A DNA stretch of 64,000 bases, taken from the NCBI RefSeq assembly GCF_002270355.1, contig NZ_NJFZ01000009.1, forward strand, positions 419,191-483,190, in the 5' to 3' direction. The notes below the pieces were generated by a model that was given only the letters and a program-made list of their open reading frames with translations, was not told the DNA's origin and did no database searches. The position numbers and the translations under genes are program-made. This DNA comes from Flectobacillus sp. BAB-3569. GTDB lineage: Bacteria > Bacteroidota > Bacteroidia > Cytophagales > Spirosomataceae. Of this stretch, positions 17,136-27,090 are shown piece after piece (the stretch's first letter is position 1; every line of letters starts with the position of its first letter).

Positions 17136-18776
17136 CTATTTCAGCGCTACAGATACAGTTTTAATACCTGTCATAGCATTACCCGCTTCGATAGTGATAC
17201 TGCCCGAACCACTAATCAACCAGCTATATTCTTGTGATTCACCAGCCGACATAGCACCTCGAAGGTTGACTTTTTTCCCTGAAATAATAGTTTGTGCACT
17301 TGAAGTTTTTACTTCTGTGCGTACTTTTTGTACCCAACGTACACGATCACCGATTTCTGAACCAGTTGGCAATAAACCTTTGTTGGTTACTTGAACTGTT
17401 ACACGAGTTAATCCAGCCGAAACAGCTTCTGTTTTTACATTGAGAATCTGCAAATCAGACATTTGTGCGGTAAAAGCTTTGAAAAACTTGAGATGTTTGT
17501 CGGTAGTTTCATTCAAATAACTGAGAGGAGGGTTCAATTTTGCATAAGGAGCAATACCGCCAACCTCAACAGTTTGATTAGGAAAATCTGGATGATTGAT
17601 TTTTTGCCAAGCCACAAAACTTCCTTTTAGTTGCTGCGCATCAGCCCATTTCAAAAAGCGAATATCCTCATTGTCACTTGCTTTGACTTCTTTTATTTCT
17701 TTCTTCGTAGAATCTTTTGTTGCGGATACTTTTGGTGCCCACCAAGTTGGAGTACTAAAGCTTAGTCTTCCGTAGTGATAATAAGCAGTTTGAGAAAGAT
17801 TTCCTTTGGTTTGTGGCATAGCAGGTGCATCTTTCAAACCTGTTTGAGCGTTGTAAAGTTTAGATATTTGCTCACCAACAGAAGCGTCTTTTTCTAAAAT
17901 TCCTGTTATAATTCGTTTCAAGGTTTTAGATTTATCAAACTTTGTTGCTTCGCTCAAGTTGTTGGCAGGACCAAAGGTAAATACAGCGTAAATATTTTTG
18001 GTAGTATATAAAAAGTCTAAAAGCGCTTTAGTTTCTGACTCGGAAGCAGCATATTCTCCCGAACCTTGGGTGAAAAATGGATAATCGTAAGTGCCGTTTT
18101 TATCAATATTTACTCCTCCGACGCCATCTTCGTTGAAAACACCATCTTTATCATTGTCGATACCTTCGCTGAGGAGGATATACTTGCCAACTTCCCCTTT
18201 ACTTGGGTCGGCCTTTACCATGACTCTTGGGTCTTCTTTGCTAATAATGAACGTACCTGAAGGGTCTTCAATACGCATCCATGTGATTTGTCCATCGTTG
18301 TTCAAATCTTCAAAAGGATCTTCGTTTAAGCGTCCATCACGGTCGTCGTCGGTATCAACGTCGTTGCCGCTCCGCTCGAATTTGAGTTTTGCTGAAAATT
18401 GTTCTTGTGCATCAGGGTTGATGCTAGGAATGATATAAAAAGTTTTTGTTTCGAGGATTTTGGCAAGCGAATCCGAAGCGACCAATTTTTCTGCCAGTTG
18501 TAGAGCAACCTCTGTACCTGCTAAATGTGCGCCATCTGCGCCTGCTAAGATAGCAATAGCAGGTTTTGCACTTGCATCACCTTTGCTTAGGGTAATGGCA
18601 AATAGGTCTTTTCCACCTTTACTTTTTCCAATAGATTCAAGTTTGGTGGTGGTGGCATATTTGCTACTGAGGGTTTTGAGGCGTGCACTCAGTTGGGCAT
18701 GGTTTGGATAGGAACTTTGGGCAAAAGCACAACCCGAAAAAGCGAGTAGCCCAGCCAGAATAAAGATTTTTTTCAT
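17136..18776 (-). CDS. M14-like secreted protein lacking the peptidase active site
   Basis: 546 residues from the ATG at 18776, with a signal peptide (SGCAFA-Q). It is a clear paralogue of the next gene: same calcium-like acidic loops (DTDDDRDGRLNEDPFEDL, GIDNDKDGVFNED), same NPDA and LETKTFYIIPSINPDA segments, same C-terminal beta domain. But the zinc motif HSNE is replaced by DGAH in ADGAHLAGTE, SYHNNGG by TFGPANN, and FSTELF by FSTPTW, so two zinc ligands, the third His and the catalytic Glu are gone. A binding or partner role is inferred. It lies 53 bp upstream of the intact enzyme, in one probable operon. Confidence 0.8.
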   Translation of the reverse strand: MKKIFILAGLLAFSGCAFAQSSYPNHAQLSARLKTLSSKYATTTKLESIGKSKGGKDLFAITLSKGDASAKPAIAILAGADGAHLAGTEVALQLAEKLVASDSLAKILETKTFYIIPSINPDAQEQFSAKLKFERSGNDVDTDDDRDGRLNEDPFEDLNNDGQITWMRIEDPSGTFIISKEDPRVMVKADPSKGEVGKYILLSEGIDNDKDGVFNEDGVGGVNIDKNGTYDYPFFTQGSGEYAASESETKALLDFLYTTKNIYAVFTFGPANNLSEATKFDKSKTLKRIITGILEKDASVGEQISKLYNAQTGLKDAPAMPQTKGNLSQTAYYHYGRLSFSTPTWWAPKVSATKDSTKKEIKEVKASDNEDIRFLKWADAQQLKGSFVAWQKINHPDFPNQTVEVGGIAPYAKLNPPLSYLNETTDKHLKFFKAFTAQMSDLQILNVKTEAVSAGLTRVTVQVTNKGLLPTGSEIGDRVRWVQKVRTEVKTSSAQTIISGKKVNLRGAMSAGESQEYSWLISGSGSITIEAGNAMTGIKTVSVALK

Positions 18777-18971
18777 TGTTAAGTACTTTTTTCTCGACTT
18801 CAACGATTCTCAATTTTCAAGAATTAAGAGAATCATATAGTTGCGATGAAGGTTGGATAAGTGATTTTTCCTAAAAATACAGGTATTCCTAGAAAATCCA
18901 GCAATCACAAGCGTATGATTCGATGTAATACACGTTTGAGAGTCTCAATCGAAAAAAAGTACGATGAAAAA

Positions 18972-20883
18972 TTATTTTGAGCGTTTGACTAATTCTTCAC
19001 GACTCAAAGTAATCATTCGTCCAATCGGTTTTCCATTACGGTAGGTGTTTACACGTAAAGTAATCGGTCCTTCTGGAATCTGGATAGGGTCTTTGTACAC
19101 AGGACTAAATTTGCTAGGAACGGTGTCGTCAATAGAATAATGAATTGTTAAGTTCGGAATTTCTGCTTCGAGTTCTACGACTAATTTTCCATCTTTCATA
19201 CTCGGTTTGATGGCTGCATCATAAGCAGAGCGAGCGTAATTGATACCTGCTAAATCGGCACGGTCGAAATGATTTTCCATTTTAGTAACAAATTTCTCCC
19301 AATTCTTTTTCTCTTTTGGTGACCAATATACTTCTGATAATGCCCAGCAACGAGGATAGGTCATATATTCAGCATATGCCAAAGTTGGAATGCCTTCTGT
19401 CCAAAGGTTGGCTTGTCCACCCAAAATAAATTTACCATCTACGCCTTCAGGAATTGGTTCGAAATCATAGCATTTTTTCAAACGTAAAGTAGCATAAATA
19501 GGTGGTTCCAAGGTTCTGTCACTTTGCATAAAGTCGATATACACATAAGGAGAAGGCGTCATCACTACGTTATGCCCCAATTTGGCTGCTTCAATACCTC
19601 CTTCGATGCCTCTCCAGCTCATGACTGTGGCTTCTGGTGCAATACCGCCCTCTAAAATCTCGTCCCAACCAAGCAACTTCTTCCCTTTAGTTTTCAAGAT
19701 TTTTTCCACTCTTTTCATGAAATATCCTTGCAACTCTTCTACATGCTTCATGTTTTCTTTCTGCATCAATGCCTGACAGTTGGCATCGGCTTCCCAAAAA
19801 CCTTTGTAACATTCATCTCCACCTACATGGATATATGGATTGGGGAAAAGTGCTGCTACTTCTGTAAATACTTTGTCCAAAAATTCATAAACTTTTTCAT
19901 CTGAAGGATTGAGTGTATTATCGGTCAACATTTTGAATTTACCATTACCGTACCACTCCGCAAATTTACTTCCTGGGTTTACCTTTGTCTTAGGGTCTTT
20001 TGTACACGAAAGCTCAGGATAGGCTGCAATTGCCGCCATACTATGACCCGGTACATCTATCTCGGGCACAATGGTTACATTGCGCTTCTGAGGCATATTT
20101 GACAACCTCTTTTATATCTTCTTGCGTATAAAAACCGCCGTCTGTTGCCGCTTCGCCATCTTTTGGAGCATCCAACTGATTAAACTTTCCAATACGTGGC
20201 ACACGCCAAGCTCCCACCTCGGTGAGTTTTGGCAAAGATTTTATCTCAATTCTCCAGCCATTATCGTCGGTCAAATGCCAGTGGAAAGTGTTGTATTTCA
20301 AGCGAGCCATGACATCAATGTAACGCTTTACCTCGTCTTTGGTAAAGAAATGACGACTCACGTCAAACATGATACCACGCCAAGCAAAACGAGGATAATC
20401 GGTGATTTTGACAAAAGGAAGCGTCCAGTCTTTTTTAACAGCGGTATTGCTTTCGATTTCGGTCGGCAATAGTTGCAAAATACTCTGCATACCATAAAAC
20501 AATCCTCCTGTTTGATTGGCAGTTACTTTTGCTCCATTGGCATCCACTTCTAGGTTATAGCCTTCTTTCCCTAGCTCTTCAACTGGATTTTTATGTAGTG
20601 AAAAACTAATCGCATTGGGCTGATGTGACCCTTTTTTAACGGTAAAATTCCATCCTGTTGCCTTGTTCAAACGTGCTGCCAAAAGCTCTGCTGTTGTTCT
20701 GGCTTCTTCTTGTTGAATAAGAATAGTAGTGCTTGATTTTATGGAAAATTGCCCTTTACTAGTACTAATTTTGACAGGCTCAGGAATTAAATTATGAGGT
20801 TTGTCTTGAGCTTTGAGCCCTCCCGAAGCTAGGAGGAGTAGAGCGAATGCTCCAGCTTTAAAGGTTGATAACGGTTTTTTCAT
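18972..20883 (-). pseudogene. beta-N-acetylhexosaminidase (GH20), frameshifted
   Basis: Two overlapping frames encode one secreted GH20 enzyme that would release terminal GlcNAc/GalNAc. Frame 1 (20883 to about 20090) has a signal peptide, the GH20b domain and the barrel start RGIMFDVSRHFF and FHWHLTDDNGWRIEI. Frame 2 continues with NVTIVPEIDVPGHS, the catalytic pair in HVGGDECYKGFW, MSWRG, and a C-terminal beta domain. The break is at 20082-20091; removing one base there would read YASERNVTIVPEID, as expected for the family, and makes the whole length a multiple of three (637 codons). All catalytic parts are otherwise intact, so a sequencing indel or a very recent mutation is likely. Confidence 0.85.
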
Positions 20884-20984
20884 AGAATTTTGGGATTTTG
20901 GATAAAATTTTAAAAAGGAAAATTATTACTTTTTTTTGATTGATAAACAAGGTTTTATCTGCTTTTGTAAATTGTCTTACTGTC

Positions 20985-21293
20985 TCAACAAGTTTGCATC
21001 AGTAATACGTTAAAGAGTAGACTTTCGGCTTCTGGATAAAAGGTTTTGAGTAGAGTCGTAAGTTCATACCTATTCATACCTGCATCGAGAAATGCCGTCC
21101 AGTCGTCCAGTTCATCAAGAGTCAATGTTTTAATGCTGATGATGTTGGCTTTTTTGAGAAAATGCTCTTGACAATAAATGTCTATTTCTGCACCGAATTG
21201 ATAAATATCTCGTTGTGGGCGAATCGAGGTAAAATATTCACAATCCAATTTATGATTAAAGTTTTGGGCAAAATGAAGCGATAAATTCGACAT
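20985..21293 (-). CDS. small uncharacterised protein, PUA/ASCH-like
   Basis: 102 residues, no signal peptide or membrane segment. The order DCEYFTSIRP, YQFGAEIDIYCQEHFLKKA and NIISIKTLTLDEL recalls the small PUA/ASCH-like beta-barrels that contain a 'fxTiR...yxvG...i' pattern, but this is only a resemblance. ASCH-like domains bind RNA or modified bases. It lies alone between the GH20 gene and the divergent CBM9-like gene. Confidence 0.5.
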   Translation of the reverse strand: MSNLSLHFAQNFNHKLDCEYFTSIRPQRDIYQFGAEIDIYCQEHFLKKANIISIKTLTLDELDDWTAFLDAGMNRYELTTLLKTFYPEAESLLFNVLLMQTC

Positions 21294-21475
21294 GATGAAG
21301 TTTGATTGAGTTTATACCATTTTGAAATATAGAAACCTGAATCTTGAAATCAAAGCTCAAAATGGAAATCGTTACAGTTCGGTATAGTTAATACACAAAA
21401 CTATCAGAATATTGTACGATTCTATTTTGTACAAAACCTAGATAGAACACTTCCAATTTTCTTTATTAATATCTT

Positions 21476-22540
21476 ATGAAAAAACTTCTTTTAACCCTGT
21501 GTTTAGGCATCATTGGTTTTCAAAACTATGCGCAGGTTCCCTATTTTCCCAAGCAATATATTTGCTATAAAACCCATCAAAACTTAAAAATTGATGGAAA
21601 GCTTGATGAAGAAGCTTGGCAAAAAGCAAGTTGGACCACCGAGTTTGTGGACATAGAAGGTGCCAAACAGCCTTTGCCCTTGCAAGCGACCAAAGCCAAA
21701 ATGTTGTGGGATGACAAGTATTTGTACATTGCAGCCAAATTGGACGAAAAACATTTGTGGTCTTACCAAAATAAGAAAGACCAAGTGGTATTTCTCGAAA
21801 ATGATTTTGAAGTATTTATCGATCCTGATGGTGATGGACATGAATATTTTGAACTAGAAGTAAATCCTATTAATAATACCTTCGATTTGTTTTTGCCCAA
21901 ATCCTATAGAAATGGGGGCGATGCACTTATTTCATGGGACATTAAAGGTATGAAAACAGCTGTCTATTGCAACGGAACTATCAATAATCCAACCGATGAA
22001 GATCAATTTTGGACAATCGAAATAGCCATTCCTTTCGAGTCAGTGGGTATGGGATTGAATGTGCCATTTCCGAAAGATTTAAGTCTATGGCGTATCAATT
22101 TCTCGCGAGTAGAATGGCAGCATGAAATTAAAAATGGCAAATATGTCAGAAAAAATAAGCCTGATGGAACGGGAGTATTGCCTGAATACAACTGGGTATG
22201 GTCGCCACAAGATGCGATTAATATGCACATTCCTGACCGCTGGGGCTATTTAATTTTCTCTGACAAAAAGGTTACAGAAAGTCCTATTCAATACCAATTG
22301 CCAAGTATCGAAACGGCAAAGAGATGGATTTGGGCTGGATATGACGCTCAACAAGCTTTTCATGGAAAAAATAAAACCTATACCGCTGAACCTAGTCAGT
22401 TAGGTTTGAATTGGCCAAAAGAGTATGAAGTCAAAATAGAAGCTTCGGAGCATTTATTTATGATTAGGTTAAAAGATTTGACCAACAAAAAACTGTTGAC
22501 ACTCACACAGGATGGCAGACTTTTAGTGCGAGATTTATAA
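21476..22540 (+). CDS. secreted carbohydrate-binding family 9-like protein
   Basis: 354 residues with a signal peptide (1-19, NYA-Q). The mature part is a CBM9-like beta-sandwich as found in Bacteroidota and Planctomycetes: LKIDGKLDEEAWQKASWT, AKMLWDDKYLYIAAKL, LENDFEVFIDPDGDGHEYFE (acidic, possibly Ca-binding), ELEVNPINNTFDLFL and WTIEIAIPFES. The last about 80 residues are separate and begin YLIFSDK. No catalytic domain is seen. A putative glycosidase gene follows, so a role in glycan capture is inferred. Confidence 0.82.
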   Translation: MKKLLLTLCLGIIGFQNYAQVPYFPKQYICYKTHQNLKIDGKLDEEAWQKASWTTEFVDIEGAKQPLPLQATKAKMLWDDKYLYIAAKLDEKHLWSYQNKKDQVVFLENDFEVFIDPDGDGHEYFELEVNPINNTFDLFLPKSYRNGGDALISWDIKGMKTAVYCNGTINNPTDEDQFWTIEIAIPFESVGMGLNVPFPKDLSLWRINFSRVEWQHEIKNGKYVRKNKPDGTGVLPEYNWVWSPQDAINMHIPDRWGYLIFSDKKVTESPIQYQLPSIETAKRWIWAGYDAQQAFHGKNKTYTAEPSQLGLNWPKEYEVKIEASEHLFMIRLKDLTNKKLLTLTQDGRLLVRDL

Positions 22541-22559
22541 ATTTACCAAGGTCGAGGGT

Positions 22560-22970
22560 TGGGCATTCGGCGTTCAGCTTTGGGCTTTCGGCAAGGAGCT
22601 AAAATAAGACTTCAAGCCGACAGCCCAATGCCCCAAGCTGACAGCCTATTTCTGCCTTTGTTGGAGTTTTTCTCCAACAAATCAGGCGTAAGCAACAAGC
22701 CAGATATTAGTTCTGTAGAGAGTTTCTCACTGACCGTTTTCAGTATTGGACTGTCTAGCCGAAAGCCCAAAGCTGAAAGCCGAACGCTTATTTATTACTG
22801 CCTTCGTTGGAGTTTTTCTCCAACAAATCAGGCGTAAGCAACAAGCCAGATATTAGTTCCGTGGAGAGTTTATCACTGACCGTTTTCAGTATTGGTCTGC
22901 CTTACCGAAAGCCCAAAGCTGACAGCCGAATGCCTTTCTGCCTTTGTTTAGAGTTTTTCTCAAGCAAATC
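22560..22970. repeat. second repeat island: 140-146-bp direct repeats with GTTGGAG hairpins
   Basis: The unit starting CTGCCTTTGTTGGAG occurs at 22652 and 22798 (period 146) and partly at 22938 (period 140). Each carries the hairpin GTTGGAGTTTTTCTCCAAC followed by AAATCAGGCGTAAGCAACAA. Between and before them are inverted copies of CCGAAAGCCCAAAGCTGAMAG (22759, 22904; opposite strand at about 22563-22592). No gene is supported in this stretch. Confidence 0.75.
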
Positions 22971-23009
22971 TTACCCTTAATTTTTCCCAATTTTCAATTT
23001 TTTAAAACT

Positions 23010-24098
23010 ATGAAAAAAAGAACATTTTTGAAGCAAATTGGCTTGGGCTCCTTGGCTTTGGCTGGTGGTTCGAGTGCTGTTGCGGCTAAGAGAGAACAGC
23101 AAATTTTTTCAGCAAAATCAAAACGCAAGTTTTGGGTTTGGATAAATCCCGACCACAAAGCAAGTGAAGAGGCGCTGACTAAACAGTATAAAGAGTTTCA
23201 GGAAAGCGGTATTACAGGCATTTTCTTTGAAGCCGATGACGAAAAGCATTTTACTATTGCTAAAAAACAAGGACTAGAAACCCACCGTTGGATTTGGACC
23301 ATGAACCGTGGTGAAGAAAGCCTCTTGAAATCTCATCCTGAAATGTATGCGGTGAGTCGCAAGGGCGATTCTTGTGCGACAAAACCTCCTTATGTGGATT
23401 ATTACCGTTGGTTGTGCCCGTCAAAACCAGAGACAAAAGCCTACCTCGAAAATGTCGTTAAGACTGAGTTGAGCAAGCCCTATGTTGATGGTATTCACTT
23501 GGATTATGTGCGTTATTGTGACGTGATATTGCCTGTAAATCTTTGGAAAAACTACGGTATTCAGCAAAATCAGGAGTTACCTGAATATGATTTTTGCTAC
23601 TGTGATACTTGTCGCTCGAAGTTCAAGGAGTTAAAAGGAATTGATATCTTAAAGTCAGAAAATCCAGACCAAAATCTTTCTTGGCGTAAGTTCCGTTATG
23701 ACAACATTACCCGGATTGTCAATCATTTATCGGCGACGGCAGCTTCGTTCAAGAAGCCTATTACTGCAGCGGTATTTCCAACGCCAGAAGTTGCCAAGCG
23801 TATTGTCCGCCAGGATTGGACTAACTGGAATTTGTCGGGAGTTTGTCCTATGATTTATCACAAATTCTACAAAGAAGATGTGGCTTGGATTGGGGATGCA
23901 GTAGAGGAAGGAGTGCGAACACTTCATGGAAAGTTTCCTTTGTATGCAGGCTTGTTTTTACCAGATTTTGATAATCAAGGAGAGATTGTAAAGGGTATTC
24001 AACTTGCCTTAAAGAGCGGTGCATCAGGCGTTTCTCTTTTTGGAAATGTCGACGCCAAAGTTTTATCAGCCTTGAAAGAGGCCATCAAAACTGCGTAG
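23010..24098 (+). CDS. putative secreted glycoside hydrolase (GHL10/DUF187-like TIM barrel)
   Basis: 362 residues from the ATG at 23010. The N-terminus KKRTFLKQIGLGSLALAGG is a Tat-type signal with a KR variant. The mature protein resembles the family-10-like glycosyl hydrolase group (COG1649-like): FWVWINPDHKAS, GITGIFFEADDEKH, THRWIWTMNRGEESL, PYVDGIHLDYVRYCD with a plausible catalytic Asp, CYCDTCRSKF, and GVCPMIYHKFYKED. The CxxC pair could bind metal. It is the third glycan-related gene in a row and ends 25 nt before a strong terminator. Confidence 0.7.
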   Translation: MKKRTFLKQIGLGSLALAGGSSAVAAKREQQIFSAKSKRKFWVWINPDHKASEEALTKQYKEFQESGITGIFFEADDEKHFTIAKKQGLETHRWIWTMNRGEESLLKSHPEMYAVSRKGDSCATKPPYVDYYRWLCPSKPETKAYLENVVKTELSKPYVDGIHLDYVRYCDVILPVNLWKNYGIQQNQELPEYDFCYCDTCRSKFKELKGIDILKSENPDQNLSWRKFRYDNITRIVNHLSATAASFKKPITAAVFPTPEVAKRIVRQDWTNWNLSGVCPMIYHKFYKEDVAWIGDAVEEGVRTLHGKFPLYAGLFLPDFDNQGEIVKGIQLALKSGASGVSLFGNVDAKVLSALKEAIKTA

Positions 24099-24122
24099 TT
24101 GATTGTGATTATTCTCCAATTT

Positions 24123-24169
24123 TCATCAAAAAAGCGGGCGAAAATATTTTCAGCCCGCTTTTTTGATGA
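24123..24169. terminator. bidirectional terminator, GCGGGC variant
   Basis: A 17-bp stem, TCATCAAAAAAGCGGGC with GCCCGCTTTTTTGATGA. Compared with the other copies (GCGGTC/GACCGC) both arms changed together (T to G, A to C), keeping the pairing. It serves the convergent genes ending at 24098 and 24248. Confidence 0.85.
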
Positions 24170-24195
24170 AAAATTGCTAGATTTTACTCGGCTTA

Positions 24196-24214
24196 AGACG
24201 CAATCATTGCGTCT
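24196..24214. repeat. AGACGCAA...TTGCGTCT palindrome
   Basis: AGACGCAATCATTGCGTCT, identical to the copy at 15220-15238 and 26 nt from the adjacent terminator hairpin. Confidence 0.6.
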
Positions 24215-24247
24215 CTACTGCTTTAAAATAATCACTCAATTTAGATA

Positions 24248-25344
24248 CTAAAGCGCTACGCGAAAATGCTCAAATGAACGCCAATATTTATCTCGATAAA
24301 TAAAGTATTCGAATTTAAAGTTTTGTTCAATTTCGGGTGTGAGTTCGTAAACTTTTTTGGAAGGTTCTCTGAAGTTTTTACAAGTAAAATAAAACTCACA
24401 CATATTCGACCCCACTTGTCTACCTGCGTACAAACACATGCCCGAATCCAGTAGGTTATCGAGTAGGGTATCTTCTAATTCATTCAAAATTTCGAAATCA
24501 CTTTCAGTGGGTAGTCCATCATTTTGCTGACCATCATATTGCAGTTCTAGGCGTAAAACCCACGGGAAGGAAGGTTTGGCATCCCAGTTGAGCAAAGGCA
24601 TATTAATGCTAGCAATCAATGGCATTTCGTTTTCGCTCGTTGCCTGAAGTGTAGTGAGGGGAATATCGTCGTCGGGAATTTCGGTTGACTCATATTTTTC
24701 GATAAATTCCTTTTCTCGCCAGTTAAGGTAAGCAGGGAGTTTAGCAATTGGAATCAAATCGGGATGTGATGTATTTGGTCCTTGTATTTTGATTTGATCT
24801 AGCTGAACACCAGCATTTAATTCTCCCAAAAGATTGTCCAAAAACATATAAATACCAGAGACAATCGTACCATGTTCTTCGGTTGAGTAGTCCTGATATA
24901 CAATCGTAATCGCAATCTCGTCAGGATATTGCGGATACTCATCTGGAAAGAAACTTAAGCTTGGCGAATTGATGATTAAATCTTCAATCCCAATCTGCCA
25001 ATCTTCCATATCTACAGCCTGCTTGAGCGCCGTTATTTTCCAATTGGGAAATACTGGAGCAGCGTCAATGAGTTCTTCAATAAAAACAATGTTTTTTACA
25101 ATGCCATCGGCTGTCAGGATAAGTTCGGCAATGTTTTCGTCAGACATTCCCGATAAAAAAAGATTCCTTTATGTAATTGTTCTAACCTAGGACTTAAAAT
25201 AGCAAAAAATGCTTCGTCGATTTTTTCACCATCTTTAACAATGTCAAAAAACTTTTTTTCATTTTCCGAAAACCAATTCCAGAACTCTTTATATGGATTA
25301 TTGGGTGCAGATTGTTTCTGAAAAAAACGTTTAATAATACTCAT
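24248..25344 (-). pseudogene. DUF695-type protein, frameshifted
   Basis: Two overlapping frames make one soluble protein of about 365 residues. Frame 1 (25344 to about 25160) has FWNWFSENEKKFFDIVK and ILSPRLEQLHKGIFF; frame 2 continues with LSGMSDENIAELILTADG, FLDNLLGELNAGVQL, LNWREKEFIEKYES, PWVLRLELQYDGQ, YAGRQVGSN and FTCKNFREPSKKVY. The last part matches the DUF695 style found in Bacteroidota proteins of unknown function. Adding one A to the A7 run at 25155-25161 restores IFFLSGMSDEN and a length of 366 codons. A sequencing indel or slip mutation is likely. Confidence 0.75.
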
Positions 25345-25611
25345 AAAAAATAAATATCAGATTTTAATGCCTAGCAATTTTATAATAGCTTGAGATATAT
25401 CACTGCCGTGCAAGTGAATTGAGAAGTGTTCTCTAAAGTTTGGAAACTAATAGCCTTTTGAAGAAACGCAGGTTTAATGCCGAAAAAGGAAGTTAAACAA
25501 AGTAGCTATGTTAAGGGTATCAATTTTTAGGAAAATTAATGGGAATATTTTGAATCACCAAGAGTAGGTCTATCTACTTAATGATATTCTGACTAAGCGG
25601 TCGAATATCAT

Positions 25612-25643
25612 AAAAAAGCCTTCTCAACTAAGCTGAGAAGGCT
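25612..25643 (-). terminator. rho-independent terminator after the TauE/SafE gene
   Basis: AGCCTTCTCA and TGAGAAGGCT (25617-25626, 25634-25643) pair around ACTAAGC. On the minus strand the hairpin is followed by a U-run (A6 at 25612-25617). It lies 29 nt past the stop at 25672. Confidence 0.85.
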
Positions 25644-25671
25644 GTATATATCGATTGTTTTTGGAAAATTC

Positions 25672-26637
25672 TTATCCTATAATCTTTTTCAATGAAGCTA
25701 GAATTACCACAATACCGACTAGAATCATGAGTGCTTTGGTAGGTATCTTGGTTGATAATTTAGCCGCAATTGGAGCAGCAACCATTCCTCCCAAAATTAA
25801 ACCTAGAATAACTTGCCATTGTGAAAATCCAATGACAAAAATAAAGGTTAATGAAGATGATAGAGAGATAAAGAACTCCGCTAAGTTAACTGAACCAATT
25901 GTATAGCGAGGATGACGTCCTGAAGCAATGAGCGTAGAAGAGACAATCGGTCCCCAGCCGCCACCGCCTACTGAGTCCATAAAACCACCAAACCAAGCCA
26001 AAGGTCCAATCATTTTTACGTTTTTCTTCGCCTGACGTTTTACTAAAGCCTTCTTGATAATCAAAATACCTAGGCAAAGTGTGTAGATAGACACAGCTGG
26101 TTTGACATATCCTATGTATTGTTCTAATAAGGTTGAAAGCAAATAGGCTCCTAATATGGCACCAATTACCCCTGGAATCAAGACCGCCTTAAAGAGTTTC
26201 GAGTTTACGTTCCCAAACTTCAAGTGCATATATCCAGAAGCTCCACTGGTGAAAATCTCAGAGGCGTGCACACTCATACTAATTACCGCTGGTGAAACGC
26301 CTACGTTAGCTAAAAACGTCGAAGCTGTTACACCATAAGCCATGCCTAATGCTCCGTCGACCATTTGGGCGATGAATCCAGCCATGATGAAAAAGATAAT
26401 ATCGGAGGTAACTTCGTTGAATGCGGTTGTGATATTTTGGACGGTGAGATAGGTAAATAAAAAATGCCCTACCAACATAAGTGCAATCGCATTGAAAATA
26501 TGAATTACGATTTCTGCTGGTGTTCGTTCACGCTTCCATAAATTAATAATAGCTTCCTCAAATGGGTTTTTGGAGGATTTTTTCGGGACAATGGGTTTTG
26601 TTTCCTGAATTTCTGCTTGTGTCGAGCCTTCTATCAT
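25672..26637 (-). CDS. TauE/SafE-family sulfite/anion exporter
   Basis: 321 residues with about eight membrane segments after a 45-residue polar N-terminus. Family motifs are MVDGALGMAYGVTAS, SMSVHASEIFTSGASGYMHLKFGN, the inverted repeat partner MDSVGGGGWGPIVSSTLIASG, and VNLAEFFISL. The two GALGMG/GGGWGP half-motifs mark the duplicated TauE fold. Members export sulfite, sulfoacetate or related small anions. It is a single gene with its own promoter and terminator. Substrate unknown. Confidence 0.88.
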   Translation of the reverse strand: MIEGSTQAEIQETKPIVPKKSSKNPFEEAIINLWKRERTPAEIVIHIFNAIALMLVGHFLFTYLTVQNITTAFNEVTSDIIFFIMAGFIAQMVDGALGMAYGVTASTFLANVGVSPAVISMSVHASEIFTSGASGYMHLKFGNVNSKLFKAVLIPGVIGAILGAYLLSTLLEQYIGYVKPAVSIYTLCLGILIIKKALVKRQAKKNVKMIGPLAWFGGFMDSVGGGGWGPIVSSTLIASGRHPRYTIGSVNLAEFFISLSSSLTFIFVIGFSQWQVILGLILGGMVAAPIAAKLSTKIPTKALMILVGIVVILASLKKIIG

Positions 26638-26662
26638 TGGTCTATAAAATCAATATTTCCTA

Positions 26663-26693
26663 CAAAGTTAATAGAGTTTTATTATTCTACAAA
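26663..26693 (-). promoter_or_regulatory. complete Bacteroidota-type promoter for the TauE/SafE gene
   Basis: On the minus strand TTTG (26690-26693), a 19-nt spacer, then TAACTTTG (26663-26670), an exact fit to TTTG-N19-TAnnTTTG. The gene starts 25 nt further on at 26637. The rest of 26694-27018 shows no gene or clear structure. Confidence 0.75.
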
Positions 26694-27018
26694 TATGGTA
26701 GATTAAATATTTTGTTGGGAAATTATTTTATTTCTTCAGTCGACATACAAAGATTACGTCTTGACTTGAATCTATTTGAACATTTTCTTTTGGGTTGAAT
26801 AAGGGTGCCTATCAAGTAAAACTTTAGATCAAGAACTAGCTAAATTATTCGCTTTGGCACGAGATGCGTGTTAAATTCATTACAAATCTCTTTTCTCTTT
26901 GCAATGAATTTTGAAAGCTCTAATGATTAGGATAGAAATACCAAATCAAATTTTCAGGTAAAATAGTTTAAACTTAGCCTCTACAAAATCTCCTACAGGA
27001 AATTCCGACAAAAATCTG

Positions 27019-27026
27019 TAATTTTG
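27019..27026 (+). promoter_or_regulatory. candidate -7 element TAATTTTG before leuS
   Basis: TAATTTTG fits TAnnTTTG and ends 64 nt before the ATG at 27091. No TTTG is found 19 nt upstream. Confidence 0.45.
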
Positions 27027-27090
27027 CCAAAATTTTCGAGCGTAGAATGCTTATCTACATTTTATGCTCCAATCATTCAATTTTATAGAA

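Noticed and set aside
22559..22837. 92-codon plus-strand frame
   Set aside because: Lies fully within the second repeat island and follows its repeats.
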